DNA of 64,000 nucleotides from Burkholderiales bacterium (GCA_016191525.1 JACPOK010000014.1:186001-250000), one strand, 5' to 3'; counted from the stretch's first letter, positions 21,723-32,107 are shown. Numbers and translations: made by a program. Notes: generated by a model not told the origin, from the letters alone.

Positions 21723-21757
21723 TTTCACTCCCGCAGAACCGCTTCAAGGGAGTGAAC

Positions 21758-21803
21758 GCCCCCTCGGGGGGCAGTGATACGGCGCAGCCGTGAACGTGGG
21801 GGC
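21758..21803. repeat. Nested inverted repeats between carA and carB
   Basis: GCCCCC-tc-(G)GGGGGC forms one hairpin at 21758-21772 and ACGGC-gca-GCCGT a second at 21779-21791. A third block GGGGGC at 21798-21803 could instead pair with the first GCCCCC, giving two competing folds. It lies in the transcribed carA-carB spacer. No T run follows in either direction, so it is unlikely to be a simple terminator. Confidence 0.6.
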
Positions 21804-22970
21804 TCATTGGCCTTTCTCCATCAATGCCGTGAAGCGGTCGAACAGGTAGCCGATGTCGTGCGGGCCGGGCGAGGCTTCCGGGTGGCCCTGGAAGCAGAAC
21901 GCCGGCTTGTCGGTGCGGGCCAGGCCCTGCAGCGTGCCGTCGAACAAGCTGATGTGGGTGGGGCGCAGGTTGGCCGGCAGCGTCTTCTCGTCCACCGCGA
22001 AACCGTGGTTCTGGCTGGTGATGGAAACGCGGCCGTTGTCCAGGTCTTTCACCGGGTGGTTGGCGCCGTGGTGGCCGAACTTCATCTTGAAGGTCTTGGC
22101 GCCGGAGGCCAGCGCCATGATCTGGTGGCCCAGGCAAATGCCGAAGGTGGGGTAGCCAGCCTCGATCAAATCGCGCGTGGCTTCAATCGCATAGTCGCAG
22201 GGCTCCGGGTCGCCGGGGCCGTTGGAGAGGAACACGCCGTCGGGGTTGAGCTTCTTCACGTCGGCCGCGCTGGTCTGGGCCGGCACCACCGTCACCCTGA
22301 CCCCGCGTGAAGCCAGCATGCGCAGGATGTTTTTCTTCACGCCGTAGTCGAACGCGACCACGTGGTACTTGCCATCCTTCTGGTCGCCGTAGCCGGTGCC
22401 AAGCTCCCACTCGGTCTGCGTCCAGCTGTAGGGCTGGCGCACCGAGACTTCCTTTGCCAGGTCCAGCCCGCTCATGGAGGGTGCGCCCTTGGCGGCTGAA
22501 ACGGCCTTGTCGACGAGCGCGGGCGTGACTTCCTGGCCTGCGGCCAGGCCGATGATGCAGCCGTTCTGCGCGCCGCTGGTGCGCAGGCGTCGCGTCAGCT
22601 TGCGGGTGTCGATGTTTGAAATCGCGACCGTGTTCTCGCGCTGCAGGTACTGCGAGAGCGTGAGGTGCGAGCGGAAGTTGGAGGCGACCAGGGGCAGGTC
22701 GCGGATGATCAGCCCGGCGGCGTGGACCTTGCTGGCTTCGATGTCTTCCTCGTTGACGCCGTAGTTGCCGATGTGCGGGTACGTGAGCGTCACGATCTGC
22801 TGGCAGTAGCTGGGGTCGGTCAGGATTTCCTGGTAACCGGTGATGGCCGTGTTGAACACGACTTCGCCGGTGGTGGAGCCGGCGGCTCCGATCGAATTGC
22901 CAATAAAGACCGTGCCGTCTGCGAGCGCCAGGATGGCGGGAGGGGCGGTTCCCTGTTGAGACAAAAGCAC
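21804..22970 (-). CDS. carA: Carbamoyl-phosphate synthase, small (glutaminase) subunit
   Basis: 388 residues from a GTG start at 22970 with CCGGAG six bases upstream; the ATG at 23012 would add 14 residues with no family match. N-terminal domain begins [20 protein letters not shown]; the class I glutamine amidotransferase domain has the nucleophile in [15 protein letters not shown] and the His/Glu pair in [15 protein letters not shown]. Supplies ammonia to CarB. A perfect TATAAT lies about 125 bases upstream. Confidence 0.97.
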   Translation of the reverse strand: MLLSQQGTAPPAILALADGTVFIGNSIGAAGSTTGEVVFNTAITGYQEILTDPSYCQQIVTLTYPHIGNYGVNEEDIEASKVHAAGLIIRDLPLVASNFRSHLTLSQYLQRENTVAISNIDTRKLTRRLRTSGAQNGCIIGLAAGQEVTPALVDKAVSAAKGAPSMSGLDLAKEVSVRQPYSWTQTEWELGTGYGDQKDGKYHVVAFDYGVKKNILRMLASRGVRVTVVPAQTSAADVKKLNPDGVFLSNGPGDPEPCDYAIEATRDLIEAGYPTFGICLGHQIMALASGAKTFKMKFGHHGANHPVKDLDNGRVSITSQNHGFAVDEKTLPANLRPTHISLFDGTLQGLARTDKPAFCFQGHPEASPGPHDIGYLFDRFTALMEKGQ

Positions 22971-23093
22971 TGGGTTCTCCGGATGGTTACGGGTACGCCC
23001 AAACACACTCAAAAGCTTGGCTCTTGGTGCTTGTTCTGTTCAGGGAGTGGCTTTGAATGCGCTAGGCGTACGGGGTTTGCGGGAAAGCCACTG

Positions 23094-23099
23094 ATTATA
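23094..23099 (-). promoter_or_regulatory. Candidate -10 element for carA
   Basis: TATAAT on the minus strand, at the very end of trmH and about 124 bases before the carA GTG. No convincing -35 hexamer at 16-18 bases. The long leader leaves room for arginine/pyrimidine control, but no operator could be identified. Confidence 0.5.
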
Positions 23100-23871
23100 G
23101 CCTCCCGGCCGCACTGGCATGCAGGCAGATGGCCGCCGCCGAAGCGACATTGAGGGACTCTTCCCCGCCTGGCTGGGCAATGCGCAGCGGCAGGCTGGCA
23201 ATGGCCGCCATCGAAGCGCTGACGCCCTGCCCTTCGTGCCCCAGGATCCAGGCACACGGCCAGGGCAGTCTGGCTTGGTGCAAAAAGCCGCCCTGGTGCG
23301 AGCTGGTCGCCAAGAGCGGGATGCCCAGCGATTCCACGTCGGGCGGCTCCATGCCCTCCAGCAGCGCCAGCCCGAAATGCGCGCCCATGCCGGCGCGCAT
23401 GACCTTGGGGCTCCACAACGCGGCCGTGCCCTTGATGGCCAGCACCTGGCGAAACCCGAAGGCGCCGGCGCTGCGCAGGATGGCGCCGACGTTGCCCGCG
23501 TCCTGCAGGCCGTCCAGCACTACCGTGGGCACGCCCGGCTGCAGCAGGCGCTGGGCCGGCAGGTCCACCACGAAAGCCATGGGCGCGGGAGACTCCAGCC
23601 CGCTCAGGCCGGCGAACAGGGCATCGATGACTACTATGTTTTTGATAGCGGCTGATGCCCATTCCACCTGCGCTGTGGCCCAGAACGCCTGTGAAAAAAC
23701 GGCCAGCGCGGGCTTTACACCGCGCTCCAGCGCGGCCCGGCAAAGGTGGTCGCCCTCCAGCCACAGGCGCCGCTGCTTGCGGTAGGCCGTGCTGTCCTGC
23801 GCCAGCCGGCGCAGGTCTTTCAGCAGGGCGTTTTCGCGCGAACTGATGAGCTGGGGTTCGGTGGTCGTCAC
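23095..23871 (-). CDS. TrmH/SpoU family RNA 2'-O-methyltransferase
   Basis: 258 residues from a GTG at 23871 whose last bases overlap the rnhB TGA (GTGA). N-terminal substrate-binding part ([18 protein letters not shown]) and a C-terminal SPOUT knot with motif 1 [25 protein letters not shown] sequence, motif 2 [10 protein letters not shown] and motif 3 [20 protein letters not shown]. Target RNA (23S rRNA or tRNA) cannot be told. The residues [13 protein letters not shown] are encoded by an antisense copy of the palindromic repeat. Last gene of the rpsB block. Confidence 0.88.
   Translation of the reverse strand: MTTTEPQLISSRENALLKDLRRLAQDSTAYRKQRRLWLEGDHLCRAALERGVKPALAVFSQAFWATAQVEWASAAIKNIVVIDALFAGLSGLESPAPMAFVVDLPAQRLLQPGVPTVVLDGLQDAGNVGAILRSAGAFGFRQVLAIKGTAALWSPKVMRAGMGAHFGLALLEGMEPPDVESLGIPLLATSSHQGGFLHQARLPWPCAWILGHEGQGVSASMAAIASLPLRIAQPGGEESLNVASAAAICLHASAAGRL
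23633..23700 (+). repeat. Palindromic mini-repeat, intragenic copy in trmH
   Basis: Core ACTATG-tttttGATAGC with a GC-rich tail, antisense to the methyltransferase gene. On the coding strand it reads GCT-ATC-AAA-AAC-ATA-G, translated AIKNI, the same frame as the copies in lpxB, dxr and the DUF4149 gene. The tail is more diverged than in other copies. Confidence 0.5.
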
Positions 23872-24521
23872 GAGGCGCCGAGCACGATCGTCTGGCCGTC
23901 TGGCGTGGTGAACGTGGCCGACACCGGGCCGAAGAACTTGCGGTGGTGCCGGCAGGCGCCGTGCGTCTTCAGGGCCAGCAGGTGCTCGGGCGTGCCGTAG
24001 CCCTTGTGCGCCGCGAAGCCGTACTGCGGAAATTCGTCGTGCAGGGTCTGGCACAGCCGGTCGCGGGTCACCTTGGCGAGGATGGAGGCGGCCGAAATCG
24101 CCTTGATCTTGGCGTCGCCGCCGATCACGGCCTCGGCCAGCACGTCGATGGTGGGCAGGCGGTTGCCGTCCACCAGCACCTTGATGGGCTTCAGGCGCAG
24201 GCCCTCCACCGCGCGCTTCATGGCCAGCATGGTGGCGTGCAGGATGTTGAGCTCGTCGATTTCCTCCACGCTGGCCTCGGCCACCGAGCAGCACAGGGCC
24301 TTCTCGCGGATCTGGTCATACAGCTTGTCGCGCTGCAGCGGGGTCAGCACCTTGGAGTCGGCCAGGCCGCGGATGCGCTTGGTGTCGTCCAGGATCACCG
24401 CGGCGGCTACCACGGGGCCGGCCAGCGGGCCGCGCCCGGCTTCATCAACGCCGGCCATCAGGCCGACGGGGTCCCAGGCAAGGCGCACCTGCTCAGGCTT
24501 GGATAACTTTTTCAATGGCAT
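23868..24521 (-). CDS. rnhB: Ribonuclease HII
   Basis: 217 residues from the ATG at 24521; the reading frame is open further upstream but only inside lpxB. Removes ribonucleotides from DNA and RNA primers. The catalytic motif [15 protein letters not shown] (Asp-Glu), [11 protein letters not shown] and [14 protein letters not shown] are intact. The gene overlaps the 3' end of lpxB by 29 bases and its TGA overlaps the trmH GTG. Confidence 0.95.
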   Translation of the reverse strand: MPLKKLSKPEQVRLAWDPVGLMAGVDEAGRGPLAGPVVAAAVILDDTKRIRGLADSKVLTPLQRDKLYDQIREKALCCSVAEASVEEIDELNILHATMLAMKRAVEGLRLKPIKVLVDGNRLPTIDVLAEAVIGGDAKIKAISAASILAKVTRDRLCQTLHDEFPQYGFAAHKGYGTPEHLLALKTHGACRHHRKFFGPVSATFTTPDGQTIVLGAS

Positions 24522-25635
24522 CGGTGGCCAGGGTTTGCGTGTCGCGCAGCAGCTCGTGGTGCAGCGCCATGAATCTCGTTTGGATGGCGCTGATTCTCGC
24601 AGGAGCATCGAGCCATTCCAAGAGGGCAGCCGACAGTTTTTCCGGGGTGGCGTCGTGCTGCAACAGCTCGGGCACCACGAACTCGCCGCACAGGATGTTG
24701 GGCAAGCCCACCCAGGGCTGCAGCCGCTTGGGCCACATGATGCGGTAGGTGAGCCAGTTCACCCGGTAGGAGATCACCATCGGGCGCTTGAACAGGGCCG
24801 CCTCCAGCGCCGCCGTGCCGCTGGCCACCAGCACGAGGTCGCATGCAGCCAGTGCGGTGTGCGACTGGCCCTCCAGCACCTGCAGGCCGTACACCAGGCC
24901 CGCCGCCGCAGCAGCCGCTTCCACGGCGGATTTCAGCCCCGGCGCTGCGGGCGCTACAAATTTGATAGCTGGGCGTGCTTGCTGGATGCGGGCTGCAGCA
25001 CGAAAGAACGTCTCCCCCAGGCTTTTCAACTCGGACCGGCGGCTGCCGGGCAGGATGGCGATGACCTGCTCGCCCGGCCCCAGGCCCAGCGCCCGGCGGG
25101 CGGCCGCCTGGTCCGGCTCCAGCGGGATCACCGCCGCCAGCGGGTGGCCCACGTAGGTGGCGGGGATGCCGTGCCGCGCCAGCAGCGCGGGCTCGAACGG
25201 GAAGATGCACAGCACGTGGTCGGCGCTGCGGCGGATTTTCTCCACCCGCTCCGGGCGCCAGGCCCAGATCGACGGGCAGATGAAATGCACCGTGCGCACG
25301 CCCCGGGCTTTCAGCGCGGCTTCCAGGTCCAGGTTGAAGTCAGGCGCGTCCACGCCGATGAAAACGCCGGGCTTGTCCTGGAGTAGCCGCTGCTTCAGCT
25401 GGTTGCGGATGCCGACCAGTTCACGGTAGTGGCGCAGCACCTCCACATAGCCGCTGACGGCCAGCTTGCTGGAAGGCCACCAGGACTGGAAGCCGCGGGA
25501 CGCCATCTGGGGGCCGCCAATGCCCTGCGCCGTGAGGCCGGGCCAGCGTTGCTTCATCCCGTCAAGCACCAGGCCGGCCAGCAAGTCGCCGGACGCTTCG
25601 CCCGCGACCATGGCGAAACGCGGAGCGCTGTCCAT
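24493..25635 (-). CDS. lpxB: Lipid-A-disaccharide synthase
   Basis: 380 residues. Glycosyltransferase that joins UDP-2,3-diacylglucosamine and lipid X at the inner membrane. [20 protein letters not shown] at the N-terminus, [31 protein letters not shown] and [17 protein letters not shown] are family features. Starts two bases after the lpxA stop. The peptide [20 protein letters not shown] is encoded by an antisense copy of the palindromic repeat, apparently in a surface region between conserved blocks. Confidence 0.96.
   Translation of the reverse strand: MDSAPRFAMVAGEASGDLLAGLVLDGMKQRWPGLTAQGIGGPQMASRGFQSWWPSSKLAVSGYVEVLRHYRELVGIRNQLKQRLLQDKPGVFIGVDAPDFNLDLEAALKARGVRTVHFICPSIWAWRPERVEKIRRSADHVLCIFPFEPALLARHGIPATYVGHPLAAVIPLEPDQAAARRALGLGPGEQVIAILPGSRRSELKSLGETFFRAAARIQQARPAIKFVAPAAPGLKSAVEAAAAAAGLVYGLQVLEGQSHTALAACDLVLVASGTAALEAALFKRPMVISYRVNWLTYRIMWPKRLQPWVGLPNILCGEFVVPELLQHDATPEKLSAALLEWLDAPARISAIQTRFMALHHELLRDTQTLATDAIEKVIQA
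24953..25004 (+). repeat. Palindromic mini-repeat, intragenic copy in lpxB
   Basis: GCTAC-aaatttg-ATAGC followed by TGGGCGTGCTTGCTGGATGC and GGGCTGCAGC, antisense to lpxB. The coding strand reads GCT-ATC-AAA-TTT-GTA-GC (AIKFVA), in the same frame as the other intragenic copies. No net disruption of the enzyme. Confidence 0.65.
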
Positions 25636-25637
25636 CG

Positions 25638-26423
25638 CTAGCGGGCGATGCCGCGCGTGGCTGCCGCCAGGAAGCCGCTCATCAGGGCCACGTCCTGCGC
25701 GGCCTCGGGCGTGGCTTCGGCCAGGGCGCCTATGGCGGCACGCGCGTCTTCCAGCGTGCGGCCCTCGCGGTACAGCAGCTTGTGCATCTGCTTGACGGCG
25801 GCGATGCGCGCCGCGGAAAAATCGCGGCGCCGCAGGCCGATGACGTTGAAGCCGCGCACCGCCAGCGGGTTGCCGTCAACCAGCATGAAAGGCGGCACGT
25901 CCTGCGACACCGCGCTGGCGAAACCCAGCATGGCGTGCGCCCCCACTTTCACGAACTGGTGAATGCCGCACAGCCCGCCCACGGTGACCCAGTCGCCCAG
26001 CTCCACGTGGCCGCCCAGCGTGGTGTTGTTGGCCATGGTGACGCGGTTGCCGACCACGCAGTCGTGCGCGATGTGGGTGTAGGCCATGATCCAGTTGTCG
26101 TCCCCGATGCGGGTAACGCCGCCGCCGCCGGGCGAGCCGATATTGAAGGTACAGAACTCGCGGATGGTGTTGCGCTCGCCGATGACCAGTTCGCAGGGCT
26201 CGCCCTCGTACTTCTTGTCCTGCGGGATGGCGCCCAGCGAGCTGAACTGGAAGATCTGGTTGCCGGCGCCGATGGTGGTGCGGCCTTCGATGACGCAATG
26301 GGCCCCGACGGTGGTTCCGGCGCCGATCTTCACCCCGGGGCCGATGACCGTGTAAGGGCCGATCGAGGCCGTCGCGTCAATCTCCGAGCGCGAATCGACA
26401 AGCGCGGTGGGATGGATCAGCAC
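25638..26423 (-). CDS. lpxA: UDP-N-acetylglucosamine O-acyltransferase
   Basis: 261 residues, the family length. First step of lipid A synthesis: transfers a 3-hydroxyacyl chain from ACP to UDP-GlcNAc. Left-handed beta-helix of hexapeptide repeats (for example [20 protein letters not shown]) with the catalytic histidine in [20 protein letters not shown], and a C-terminal helical domain. Sits between fabZ and lpxB as in E. coli. Confidence 0.97.
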   Translation of the reverse strand: MLIHPTALVDSRSEIDATASIGPYTVIGPGVKIGAGTTVGAHCVIEGRTTIGAGNQIFQFSSLGAIPQDKKYEGEPCELVIGERNTIREFCTFNIGSPGGGGVTRIGDDNWIMAYTHIAHDCVVGNRVTMANNTTLGGHVELGDWVTVGGLCGIHQFVKVGAHAMLGFASAVSQDVPPFMLVDGNPLAVRGFNVIGLRRRDFSAARIAAVKQMHKLLYREGRTLEDARAAIGALAEATPEAAQDVALMSGFLAAATRGIAR

Positions 26424-26432
26424 GGCAGGCCC

Positions 26433-26885
26433 TTAACCTACCTTGCGCATGGTGCACATCAGCTCGGCCTCGCAGGCCACATCCGCACCCACGTAGCTGG
26501 TGCCCTTGAACTTGTAGATGCCGGCCTTGGAGCGCTCCAGGGTCACGTCCATGATGAGCTGGTCGCCCGGCTCCACCGGCCGCTTGAAGCGCGCACCGTC
26601 GATGCCCGCGAAGTAATACACGGTCTTGTCGTCCAGGGTGATGCCGAGCGTCTCGAACGACAACAATGCGGCCGCCTGCGCCATGGCTTCGAGCATCAGC
26701 ACGCCGGGCATCACCGGGCGGTGCGGAAAGTGCCCGACGAAGAACGGCTCGTTGATGGTGACGTTTTTCAGCGCCTTGATGCGCTTGCCTTTCTCGAGCT
26801 CGAGCACCCGGTCGACCAGCACGAACGGGTAGCGGTGCGGCAGGAGCTTGAGGATTGCGTGGATGTCCATCACGGGGGCTGTCAT
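26433..26885 (-). CDS. fabZ: 3-hydroxyacyl-ACP dehydratase FabZ
   Basis: 150 residues, hot-dog fold. Dehydrates 3-hydroxyacyl-ACP in fatty-acid elongation and competes with LpxA/LpxD for substrate. [20 protein letters not shown], catalytic His in [18 protein letters not shown] and Glu in LEAMAQAAA are intact. Its ATG overlaps the lpxD stop (ATGA). Confidence 0.97.
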   Translation of the reverse strand: MTAPVMDIHAILKLLPHRYPFVLVDRVLELEKGKRIKALKNVTINEPFFVGHFPHRPVMPGVLMLEAMAQAAALLSFETLGITLDDKTVYYFAGIDGARFKRPVEPGDQLIMDVTLERSKAGIYKFKGTSYVGADVACEAELMCTMRKVG

Positions 26886-27847
26886 TTTTTTTCCAGTGCC
26901 TTCAGGCGGTCGCGCAAGGAGTGCAGCTGCTTGAGCGTGGCCGCATTTTTTTCCCAGCTGGCATTGTCGTCGATGGGAAAGATGCCGGTATAAAGGCCCG
27001 GCTTGGCGATGGAGCGGGCGACGAAGGAGCCGGCCGAGATGTTCACCCCGTCGGCCAGTGTCAGGTGGCCCAGGATCATGGCCGCGCCGCCCACGGTGCA
27101 GTTGGCGCCGATGGTGGCGCTGCCCGCGATGCCCACGCAGCCGGCGATCGCCGTGTTGCGGCCGATGCGCACGTTGTGCCCGACCTGGATCAGGTTGTCC
27201 AGCTTGACCCCGTCCTCGATCACCGTGTCGGCCAGCGCGCCACGGTCGATGCAGGTGTTGGCGCCGATTTCGACGTCGTTGCCGATGCGCACCGCGCCCA
27301 GCTGCTCGATTTTTTCCCAGGCGCCCTGATGCGGCGCGAAGCCGAAACCGTCGGCCCCGATGACGGCACCCGGATGCAGGGTGCAGCGCTCACCGATGAC
27401 GCAGCCCTCGCCCACGGTGACTCGGGCCTTGAGCTCGGTGTCCGCGCCGATGCGCGCGCCCCGCTCGACCACGCACAGCGCGCCGACGCGCGCCGAGGGA
27501 TCGATCACCGCGTCGGGGTCGATCACCGCGCTGGGGTGGATCGCCGGGCCCGGCGGCGCCGCGTGCCGGCTCTTCCACAGCCGGGTCAGGCGGGCAAAGT
27601 AGAGATACGGGTCGTCGGCCACGATGCACGCGCCGCGGGCCAAAGCGGCTTCCCGGGCGGCAGGGCCGACGATGACACAGCCGGCCCGGGACTGGGCCAA
27701 CTGCGACTGGTATTTGGGGTTGGCCAGGAAGCTCAGCTGGGCGGGGCTGGCCGCCTCCAGGGGCGCGAGGCCCTCGATGCGCAGGGCCGGGCTGCCGTGC
27801 AGCTCGCCGCCCAGTGCGTCAACGATCTCGGAGAGGGGCAATGCCAT
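26882..27847 (-). CDS. lpxD: UDP-3-O-acylglucosamine N-acyltransferase
   Basis: 321 residues, slightly shorter than the E. coli protein. Adds the N-linked hydroxyacyl chain in lipid A synthesis. N-terminal uridine-binding domain ([30 protein letters not shown]), long beta-helix of hexapeptide repeats, catalytic His in [19 protein letters not shown], and a C-terminal helix ([17 protein letters not shown]). Between skp and fabZ as usual. Confidence 0.96.
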   Translation of the reverse strand: MALPLSEIVDALGGELHGSPALRIEGLAPLEAASPAQLSFLANPKYQSQLAQSRAGCVIVGPAAREAALARGACIVADDPYLYFARLTRLWKSRHAAPPGPAIHPSAVIDPDAVIDPSARVGALCVVERGARIGADTELKARVTVGEGCVIGERCTLHPGAVIGADGFGFAPHQGAWEKIEQLGAVRIGNDVEIGANTCIDRGALADTVIEDGVKLDNLIQVGHNVRIGRNTAIAGCVGIAGSATIGANCTVGGAAMILGHLTLADGVNISAGSFVARSIAKPGLYTGIFPIDDNASWEKNAATLKQLHSLRDRLKALEKK

Positions 27848-27869
27848 GCTGTTCAGCCTGGCTTGCCGC

Positions 27870-28373
27870 TTACTTGGCGGCGTTCAGCGCCTTGATCACC
27901 TTGTCGGTGATGTCGTGCCTGGGGTTGATGTAGACCGCTTCCTGCAGCACCACATCGTATTTCTCGGCTTCGGCCACGGACTTGACCACCTTGTTGGCGC
28001 GCTCGAGCACGGCCTGCAGCTCTTCGTTCTTGCGGGCGTTCAGGTCTTCCTGGAATTCACGGCGCTTGCGCTGGAAGTCGCGGTCCTGGTCCACCAGCTG
28101 CTTCTGGCGCTGCACGCGCTGGCTTTCCGACAGGGTGGGCGCCTCGCGCTCGAACTTGTCGGACAGCGACTTCAGGTTGTTGCCGATATCGTTGAGCTCC
28201 TTCTCGCGCTTGGAGAACTCCTGCTCGAGCTTGGCCTGCGCGGCCTTGGCCGTGTTGGCCTCGCGGAAGATGCGGTCGGTGTTGACGAAGCCGACCCGGA
28301 AGTCCTCGGCGTGCGCGGCGAAGGCCAGCATGCCGAAGAGAACCACCAGCCATTGACGGGACAGATACTTCAT
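27870..28373 (-). CDS. skp: Periplasmic chaperone Skp/OmpH
   Basis: 167 residues. Signal peptide over 1-22 ([14 protein letters not shown]), then [21 protein letters not shown] and a long charged helical hairpin ([20 protein letters not shown] ... [18 protein letters not shown]) that forms the tentacles of the trimeric chaperone. Carries unfolded outer-membrane proteins to BamA. Its ATG overlaps the end of bamA by one base. Confidence 0.95.
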   Translation of the reverse strand: MKYLSRQWLVVLFGMLAFAAHAEDFRVGFVNTDRIFREANTAKAAQAKLEQEFSKREKELNDIGNNLKSLSDKFEREAPTLSESQRVQRQKQLVDQDRDFQRKRREFQEDLNARKNEELQAVLERANKVVKSVAEAEKYDVVLQEAVYINPRHDITDKVIKALNAAK

Positions 28374-30670
28374 TAGAAAGACGTTCCAATCTGGAATTGC
28401 AATTTCTGGATTCTATCGCCAGGGAACTTGCGTATGGGGAAGGCCGCCGCGATGCGCAGCGGGCCGATCGGGGAGATCCAGCTGATGCCCACGCCCGCCG
28501 AGGTGCGGAAGTCCTTGAAGCTGATCTTCTCGTTCTCGCCGAAAACGTTGCCGGCGTCGACGAACCCGAACATCCGCAGGGTGCGGTCATTGCCCGCGCC
28601 GGGGAACGGGGTGATCACCTCGGCGTTGAAGGTGAGCTTTTTGGGGCCGCCGATGACCGAGCCGGTCACGTCGCGCGGGCCCAGGGTGCCCTGCTCAAAG
28701 CCGCGCACCGAACCCAGGCCGCCCGAATAGAAGTTCTTGAACACCGGGAACGGCCGGCCGGACAGGCCCTTGCCCCAGCCGCCTTCACCGTTGAGCGCCA
28801 CGGTGAACTGCTTGCTGATCGGCACGTACATCTGGTACTGGTAGTTGGCCCGCACGTAGCGTGCGTCGGCCCCCACGCCCCATTCCGTGGCCAGCCGCTG
28901 GTAGCGCCCGCGGGTGGGCGCCAGCGTGCTGTCGCGGTCGTCGCGCGACCAGCCGATGGACAGCGGCAGGGCGTAGCTGGTGTAGCCGAACAGGTTGGCG
29001 TACTGCAGGTAGGCCGCCGGGATGTTGGTGCCCGGGACGATGGTGGTGCGCTCAAGGCTGCCGCCGAAATACACCGTGTCCAGCTCGCTGAAAGGCACGC
29101 CAAAGCGCAGGCCGGCGCCGGAGGTGACCAGCTCGTAGTTGCCGCCCTGGTCCTCGTAGGGTTTGGAGCGGCGGTGGTACACGTCGATGGTGCGCGAGAT
29201 GCCGTCGGCCGTGAAATACGGGTTGACGGTATTGAACGCGATGGTGCGGTTGTACTTGCTGGTATTGACCTCGACACCCAGGTAGTTGCCCGAGCCGAAG
29301 GCGTTTTCCTGCTTGATGGAGAACGACAGCGCCAGCTTTTCGGCGCTGGAGAAGCCCGCGCCCAGCTGCAGGCTGCCGGTGGGTTTTTCGACCACGTTCA
29401 CGTTCAGGTCGATCTGGTCGGGCGCGCCGGGCACATCGCTGGTGTCGATGTTGACTTCCTTGAAGTAGCCCAGCCGGTCGATGCGGTCGCGCGACAGCTT
29501 GATCTTGTCGCCGTCGTACCAGCTCGACTCGAACTGGCGGAACTCGCGGCGGATCACTTCGTCGCGCGTGCGGTTATTGCCGCCCACGTTGACGCGGCGC
29601 ACGTAGGCGCGGCGCGACGGGTCGGCCTGCAGCGAGAACGTGACGCGGTTGTTGACGCGGTCGACCTCGGGGCGGGCCTCGACGTTGGCGAAGGCATAGC
29701 CGAAATTGCCGAAATAGTCGACGAAAGCCTTGGTGGTTTCGGTCACCTGGTCGGCGTTGTAGGGCTCGCCCGGCTTGATGGTGACCAGCGACTTGAACTC
29801 GTCGTCCTTGCCCAGGTAGTTGCCCTCGAGCCTGACGCCCGAGACCACGTAGCGCTCACCCTCGGTGACGTTCACCGTGATGGTGATGTCCTGCTTGTTG
29901 GGGGAGATGGAGACCTGGGTGGAATCGATGCGGAACTCCAGGTAGCCGCGAGCCAGGTAGTAGGAGCGCAGCGTTTCCAGGTCGGCGTTGAGCTTGGCGC
30001 GCGAATAGCGGTCGGACTTGGTATACCAGCTGAGCATGCCGCCGGTGTCCAGGTCGAACAGGCCCTTGAGGGTGCCCTCGCTGAAGGCCTTGTTGCCCAC
30101 CACGTGGATTTCGCGGATGCGCGAGGGCTCGCCCTCGGTTACCGAGAAGGTGAGGTTGACGCGGTTGCGCTCGATCGGCGTCACCGTGGTCACCACTTCG
30201 GCGCCGTACAGGCTCTTGTTGATGTACTGGCGCTTGAGTTCCTGCTCGGCCCGGTCGGCCAGCGCCTGGTCGTAGGGACGGCCCTCGGTCAGGCCGATCT
30301 CGCGCAGCGCCTTCTTCAGCGCGTCCTTCTCGAATTCCTTGGAGCCGACGAAATCGACGTCGGCCACCGTGGGGCGCTCCTCGACGATCACCACCAGCAC
30401 GTCGCCGGCAGTCTCAAGCCGCACGTCCTTGAACAGGCCCAGTGCGAACAGCGCCCGGATGGCGGCGGAGCCCTTGTCGTCGTTGTACTGCTCGCCCACG
30501 CGGAACGGCAGCGACGCGAACACCGTGCCCGGTTCCACGCGCTGCAGGCCTTCGACGCGGATGTCGCGCACCGTGAAGGGGTCGACCGCCCAGGCCGCGT
30601 TGGCGGCAAAAGCCAGCGCCACCACAGCCGAAACGGTACGCACGCGGAAGCGCTTGAGTTGTTTTTTCAT
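28373..30670 (-). CDS. bamA: Outer-membrane protein assembly factor BamA
   Basis: 765 residues. Signal peptide to about residue 28 (AFAANAAWA), five POTRA domains (first FTVRDIRVEGLQRVEPGTVF, later GERYVVSGVRLEGN and YVRRVNVGGNNRTRDEVI), then a 16-strand barrel with the lid-lock motif region VRGFEQGTLGPRD and terminal LQFQIGTSF. Core of the BAM complex that folds outer-membrane proteins. A hairpin lies in the 59-base gap after rseP. Confidence 0.97.
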   Translation of the reverse strand: MKKQLKRFRVRTVSAVVALAFAANAAWAVDPFTVRDIRVEGLQRVEPGTVFASLPFRVGEQYNDDKGSAAIRALFALGLFKDVRLETAGDVLVVIVEERPTVADVDFVGSKEFEKDALKKALREIGLTEGRPYDQALADRAEQELKRQYINKSLYGAEVVTTVTPIERNRVNLTFSVTEGEPSRIREIHVVGNKAFSEGTLKGLFDLDTGGMLSWYTKSDRYSRAKLNADLETLRSYYLARGYLEFRIDSTQVSISPNKQDITITVNVTEGERYVVSGVRLEGNYLGKDDEFKSLVTIKPGEPYNADQVTETTKAFVDYFGNFGYAFANVEARPEVDRVNNRVTFSLQADPSRRAYVRRVNVGGNNRTRDEVIRREFRQFESSWYDGDKIKLSRDRIDRLGYFKEVNIDTSDVPGAPDQIDLNVNVVEKPTGSLQLGAGFSSAEKLALSFSIKQENAFGSGNYLGVEVNTSKYNRTIAFNTVNPYFTADGISRTIDVYHRRSKPYEDQGGNYELVTSGAGLRFGVPFSELDTVYFGGSLERTTIVPGTNIPAAYLQYANLFGYTSYALPLSIGWSRDDRDSTLAPTRGRYQRLATEWGVGADARYVRANYQYQMYVPISKQFTVALNGEGGWGKGLSGRPFPVFKNFYSGGLGSVRGFEQGTLGPRDVTGSVIGGPKKLTFNAEVITPFPGAGNDRTLRMFGFVDAGNVFGENEKISFKDFRTSAGVGISWISPIGPLRIAAAFPIRKFPGDRIQKLQFQIGTSF

Positions 30671-30686
30671 GAATCAGGTTTGCCCG

Positions 30687-30710
30687 AACCGTCTTTCAGG
30701 CGAGACGGTT
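30687..30710 (-). other. Hairpin in rseP-bamA spacer
   Basis: Perfect 8-bp inverted repeat AACCGTCT / AGACGGTT with an 8-base loop, 17 bases before the bamA ATG. There is no T run on the minus strand after it, so it is more likely an mRNA processing or stability element, or a protein site, than a terminator. Confidence 0.5.
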
Positions 30711-30729
30711 TCGTTATGCGGCCAAAAGG

Positions 30730-32091
30730 TTATCCAAAGAGGCGGGTGACGTCGTTGAACAGCGCGATCGACATCATAACCAGCAGCACGGCCACGCCCC
30801 CGCGCTGCAGGCGCTCCATCCAGGCATCGGAGACGCTCCTGCCGGTGGCGGCTTCCCAAAGATAGTACATCAGGTGCCCGCCATCGAGCACCGGCAGCGG
30901 CAGCAGGTTCAGCACGCCCAGGCTCACGCTGATCAGGGCCAGGAACACCAGGTACTGGGTCAGCCCCAGGCTGGCGGACTTGCCCGCGTAGTCGGCGATG
31001 GTGAGCGGGCCGCTCAGGTTCTTCAGCGAAGCCTCGCCGATCACCATCTTGCCCATCATGCGCAGCGTCAGCAGCGACACCTCCCAGGTCCGCTCGGCGC
31101 CTTTCCACAGCCCGTCCAGCGGGCCGTAACGCACCGACACAAATTCAGGCGGCGCGCCCACGAACGCGCCGATGCGGCCGATGGTCGCCTCGCCTTCGCG
31201 CACCACCTGCGGCGTCACGGCCAGCACCAGGGTTTCGGCGCCGCGCCGCAGCTGCCACTGGGCGGCAACGGGTTGGCCGCCCCGCGCCGAGGCCCGGATC
31301 ACCTCGCGCAGCTGCTGGCCATCGACGACGGGTTTGCCGTCCACCGCCTGCACCAGGTCGCCCTTGCGCAGGCCGGACTTGTCGCCGGCCCCGCCCACCA
31401 CCAGCTCGCCGATCAGCGGCGGGGTGTAGGGGCCCATGATCCCCACCTTGCGGAACAGCTGGGCGTCGGCGTCGCGCGCCTGGATCTGGCTGAGCGGCAG
31501 CAGCAGGTCGCGGCCCGCCTCGATGCCGATGCGCACGTCGCGCGCGTCCAGCGCGCCGCGGGTGAGCAGCCAGCGCAGGTCCTCGAACGAGCGCACCGGC
31601 TCCAGCGCCTCGCCGTCGAACCCGGCCCGGTCCACCCGCTCGCCGCCATGCAGGCCGGCCTGCTCGGCCACTGAACCGGCCACCGGGCTGGCCAGGATGG
31701 CCTTGGGCTCCTGCACGCCGTACCAGTTGACGATGGCGTACAGCAGCACCGCCAGCAGCAGGTTGGCCGCGGGGCCGGCCGCCACGATGGCGGCGCGCGC
31801 CTTCAGGGGCTGGGTATTGAATGCGCGGTGGCGCTCGTCCGGCGCCACCGGCGCCTCGCGCTCGTCCAGCATCTTGACGTAGCCGCCCAGGGGAAAGGCG
31901 CCGATGACGAATTCGGTGGACTGGCCCGGCCGCGGGTTCTTGGGCTGCCAGCGGTACAGGGTGCGGCCAAAGCCCACCGAGAAACGCAGCACTTTCACGC
32001 CGCAGGCCACGGCCACGCGGTAGTGGCCGTATTCGTGCACGGCGATCAGCAGGCCCAGGGCGACGATGAAAGCGGCGATGGTCAGCAGCAT
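30730..32091 (-). CDS. rseP: Intramembrane site-2 zinc protease RseP
   Basis: 453 residues. Cleaves anti-sigma factor RseA in the sigma-E envelope-stress pathway. Zinc motif HEYGHYRVA in the first membrane helix, two periplasmic PDZ domains (one around GGAGDKSGLRKGDLVQAVDG), LDGGH in LPLPVLDGGHLMYY in the third helix region, and a final helix (VAVLLVMMSIALFND). Between dxr and bamA as in E. coli. Confidence 0.96.
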   Translation of the reverse strand: MLLTIAAFIVALGLLIAVHEYGHYRVAVACGVKVLRFSVGFGRTLYRWQPKNPRPGQSTEFVIGAFPLGGYVKMLDEREAPVAPDERHRAFNTQPLKARAAIVAAGPAANLLLAVLLYAIVNWYGVQEPKAILASPVAGSVAEQAGLHGGERVDRAGFDGEALEPVRSFEDLRWLLTRGALDARDVRIGIEAGRDLLLPLSQIQARDADAQLFRKVGIMGPYTPPLIGELVVGGAGDKSGLRKGDLVQAVDGKPVVDGQQLREVIRASARGGQPVAAQWQLRRGAETLVLAVTPQVVREGEATIGRIGAFVGAPPEFVSVRYGPLDGLWKGAERTWEVSLLTLRMMGKMVIGEASLKNLSGPLTIADYAGKSASLGLTQYLVFLALISVSLGVLNLLPLPVLDGGHLMYYLWEAATGRSVSDAWMERLQRGGVAVLLVMMSIALFNDVTRLFG

Positions 32092-32107
32092 GCGAATCCT
32101 TTCCGGC

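Noticed and set aside
21758..21772. GCCCCC/GGGGGC hairpin as a carA terminator
   Set aside because: No T run follows on either strand and carB must be expressed together with carA.
28397..30865. 822-codon + strand frame opposite bamA
   Set aside because: Antisense shadow; no domain and repetitive composition, whereas BamA is complete on the other strand.
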